Source: Bugula neritina (taxonomy: Eukaryota > Bryozoa > Gymnolaemata > Cheilostomatida > Bugulidae). From it: 64,000 nucleotides of DNA. The stretch covers positions 13,815,222 through 13,879,221 of the forward strand of contig OZ037766.1 of assembly GCA_964035545.1 (NCBI GenBank), in the 5' to 3' direction. Shown piece after piece: positions 62,101 through 64,000 of this stretch; within the stretch, counting starts at the first letter, position 1; each line of letters starts with the position of its first letter. The translations under genes and the position numbers were made by a program. Below the pieces are notes generated by a model. The model saw nothing but the letters and a program-made list of their open reading frames with translations, searched no databases and was not told the origin of the DNA.

Positions 62101-63668
62101 AGCTCACACAGGAAGTGATTCCGAGTCGAGCTCAGATGACGAGATTGGCGTTGAATTCGATATAACAAAGTCAGTTTTTAAATAATTTTCTGAAGCATTT
62201 GATATTTTTGATATAAAACCTACATAAAATTGGATATAATGATTATGTATCTTGCACTCAACATAAATATTATAGGAGTACAATGCATTAATTTACAATT
62301 ACTACACTTCCCATATCATCACAAAGTTAGTATTTTCTCAAACTAATATGAGTCATAAATTTAAACAATCTATCAATACTTAAGCATTATCAACTCGCAG
62401 TATGTTTAGAGTTATGTGGGTTAGCTTATTTAGTGCGTGCATGCATACATGCATGTGTGTGCGTGTGTGTGTGTGTGTGTATGCGTACGTGTGTGTGTGT
62501 GTGTGCGTGTGCGTGTGCGTGTGCGTGTGCGTGTGCGTGTGCGTGTGCGTGTGCGTGTGCGTGTGCGTGTGCGTGTGCGTGTGCGTGTGCGTGTGCGTGT
62601 GCGTGTGCGTGTGCGTGTGCGTGTGCGTGTGCGTGTGCGTGTGCGTGTGCGTGTGCGTGTGCGTGTGCGTGTGCGTGTGCGTGTGCGTGTGCGTGTGCGT
62701 GTGCGTGTGCGTGTGCGTGTGCGTGTGCGTGTGCGTGTGCGTGTGCGTGTGCGTGTGCGTGTGCGTGTGCGTGTGCGTGTGCGTGTGCGTGTGCGTGTGC
62801 GTGTGCGTGTGCGTGTGCGTGTGCGTGTGCGTGTGCGTGTGCGTGTGCGTGTGCGTGTGCGTGTGCGTGTGCGTGTGCGTGTGCGTGTGTGTGCGTATGC
62901 GTATGTGTGTGTTCAAGTGCGCGAGGACTTGAGAAAATGCTTATATCCTTTTTTTATGTTTATTAGTTTATTATTAAAATGTAGCAATTGGTATAACCTC
63001 ACCCTACAATATTTATACAAAAAGTACAATTTTCTTAGGGAGTTTGTGCATATAGATGTCCCAGAATATGGAGAGCGGGAAGAGATAAGCACAGACGATG
63101 TAGAGCATGTGAAGTTTCAACAACGACCTGAGACACATATTGGCTATACTTCACCTGCAAATACTGACAGGTAAGCTGTCAAGCTTCTTCTAAATCATGT
63201 TGCAAAATTATAAACTAGCTTAGATGCAAACAAAGACGCAAAAGATGGAGACTTTTCATGCAATCAGCTTTTGATCTTTGTTACTGCTCTAATACATTAC
63301 TGTAATTGTAATTGTATCTATTTTTTTAATCTAACATAAAGATATTTTTTATGACACCAAATATGCGAAGTAAAGATGTTGTGTCTGAACCAATATTTTA
63401 CATTTTGGTTACATCTGCAGACAAGTTATGTGGGGCTGTATAAATCTTTTGCACTTTGTTCCTCAAATTAAACAGCTGCGACATTCTGCACAAGTCTATT
63501 AGAATGCTGCTATGTGCACTATATGCGCTTTTGTAGAAATGACGTTGTTCAACGTAGAACAGCCTCGCCTCTGGCTATACGAAGAAAGAAATGCAATATT
63601 CCCAGGCCATTTACGCCACTGAACAATAACATTAGTCAAAAGAAACAAACCGCTGCTAGTTTTCTTGG
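59186..63668 (+). CDS. Unrecognised multi-exon gene, 3' end beyond window
   Basis: Eight exons join in phase: 59186-59263, 59460-59561, 60609-60758, 61086-61222, 61453-61522, 62039-62169, 63039-63170 and 63537-63668, about 310 residues with no stop. The probable start is ATG 59186 (MFNFGKIDYWGDA), in an exon that may begin at an acceptor near 59063. No domain I know. Visible features: a basic/polar N-terminal part, a charged helical stretch likely to form a coiled coil (RRSRKQLNTLRKEMER and DERKKLISRREMDEALAKQR), an acidic serine patch (GSDSESSSDDE), and a basic Pro/Ser C-terminal part (IPRPFTPLN). The acceptor at 61085 is weak, and the last donor (GTCAGT at 63669) has an alternative of reading through to a stop near 63705. 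It looks like a cytoplasmic scaffold; the function is unknown. Confidence 0.7.
61275..61355 (+). repeat. tRNA-derived SINE head with G-run
   Basis: TAGCTGCATAGTGTAATGGG resembles an A box with an enlarged D loop. CTTGTAA resembles a Thr(TGT) anticodon loop, and GGTTCGATTCC (61331-61341) is a perfect B box. A run of ten G follows. Anticodon and T stems do not pair well, so it is a SINE or tRNA pseudogene, not a working tRNA. It lies in an intron of the right-hand gene. Confidence 0.6.
61650..61765. repeat. TAN-type tract in intron
   Basis: ACTAGTATCAGTACTGATGC and TATTAGTATTAGTATGCATG units with internal inverted symmetry. Same family as the tracts at 6778, 10246 and 41811. Confidence 0.5.
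62457..62905. repeat. GTGCGT (GT/GTGTGC) microsatellite in intron
   Basis: About 390 bases of almost perfect GTGTGC hexamer (62498-62890), flanked by plain GT. The long open frames over it on both strands (RVRVRV, ACACAC, HTHTHT) are artefacts. It sits between exons at 62169 and 63039. Confidence 0.97.
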
Positions 63669-64000
63669 GTCAGTTCAACAAGTGCTCTTTATCCTCGTCA
63701 TGTGATTATTTCAAAAATTACAGTTTAATTCATTTTACTTTAATGAGTTCAATAGTTTTCAATTGAACAATAGCTTTCAGTATTTGCAGGAATGTTTCTA
63801 TACATTAATAGCATTGCTTAATTGTGGTTTTGACTAAGAATGTTGTTCTTTTGAAGAGTAGTATATACATTTTCTGAGAAAATTGTAAAGTTTCAGCAGT
63901 TTTCCAATTTTATAGCCACTTGTAAGAATCACTTTAACGCCAAATATTATCTTCTAATAACAATATATAACTCACCTAATCATTACCTGCCGTCTTTGGA

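Noticed and set aside
62380-63174. Long open frames of HTHTHT, VCVCVC, ACACAC and RVRVRV
   Set aside because: They are readings of the GTGTGC microsatellite. Only the piece from 63039 belongs to a real exon.

Overview
The window is a stretch of AT-rich animal nuclear DNA. Genes are split into many short exons with GT-AG introns. The recognisable families (an ESCRT-0 Hrs/HGS protein, the ciliary/Golgi GTPase ARL16, a junctophilin, an SLC6 glycine-type transporter) are animal-typical. One junctophilin gene, AT-rich introns, long CA/GT microsatellites and Ty3/gypsy elements fit an invertebrate, perhaps a lophotrochozoan. The species cannot be named from the sequence.

Layout. (1) 1-6633, minus: HGS, 5' part through the FYVE domain and UIM, running off the left edge. 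(2) 6634-10309: intergenic, with a TAN-repeat inverted repeat close to the HGS start and a ~740 bp CA tract. (3) 10310-18351: a structurally complete Ty3/gypsy LTR retrotransposon. Its two 406 bp LTRs look identical, gag and pol are open, there is a canonical -1 frameshift signal between them, and a long pol tail carries C2H2 fingers. (4) 18352-22700: a second, older, broken gypsy-type element with 122 bp LTRs. Its 5' LTR is interrupted by a 496 bp MITE with an 8 bp target duplication. Both retroelements sit in the same TAN/TAC-rich simple-sequence tract. (5) 23570-26006, plus: ARL16, five exons, complete. (6) 27069-36864, minus: junctophilin, nine coding exons, 821 aa, convergent with ARL16. 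(7) 36865-45102: no gene found; contains a 12 bp minisatellite with an 11-unit higher-order repeat and a long palindrome. (8) 45103-55648, minus: SLC6 transporter, twelve coding exons, 692 aa. (9) 59186 to the right edge, plus: an unrecognised multi-exon gene, divergent from SLC6, with a GTGCGT microsatellite in one intron.

The host genes do not form a functional unit. HGS sorts ubiquitinated cargo, ARL16 acts in cilium/Golgi traffic, junctophilin ties ER/SR to the plasma membrane, and the SLC6 protein imports a small amino acid with sodium and chloride. The least ordinary content is in the mobile DNA: the frameshift signal, the zinc-finger tail of pol beside a palindromic GCCGAAATTCGGC-rich LTR, and the readable order of nested insertions. 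All exon limits were placed by eye from splice sites, reading phase and family similarity. Large intergenic and intronic stretches show nothing else I can support.
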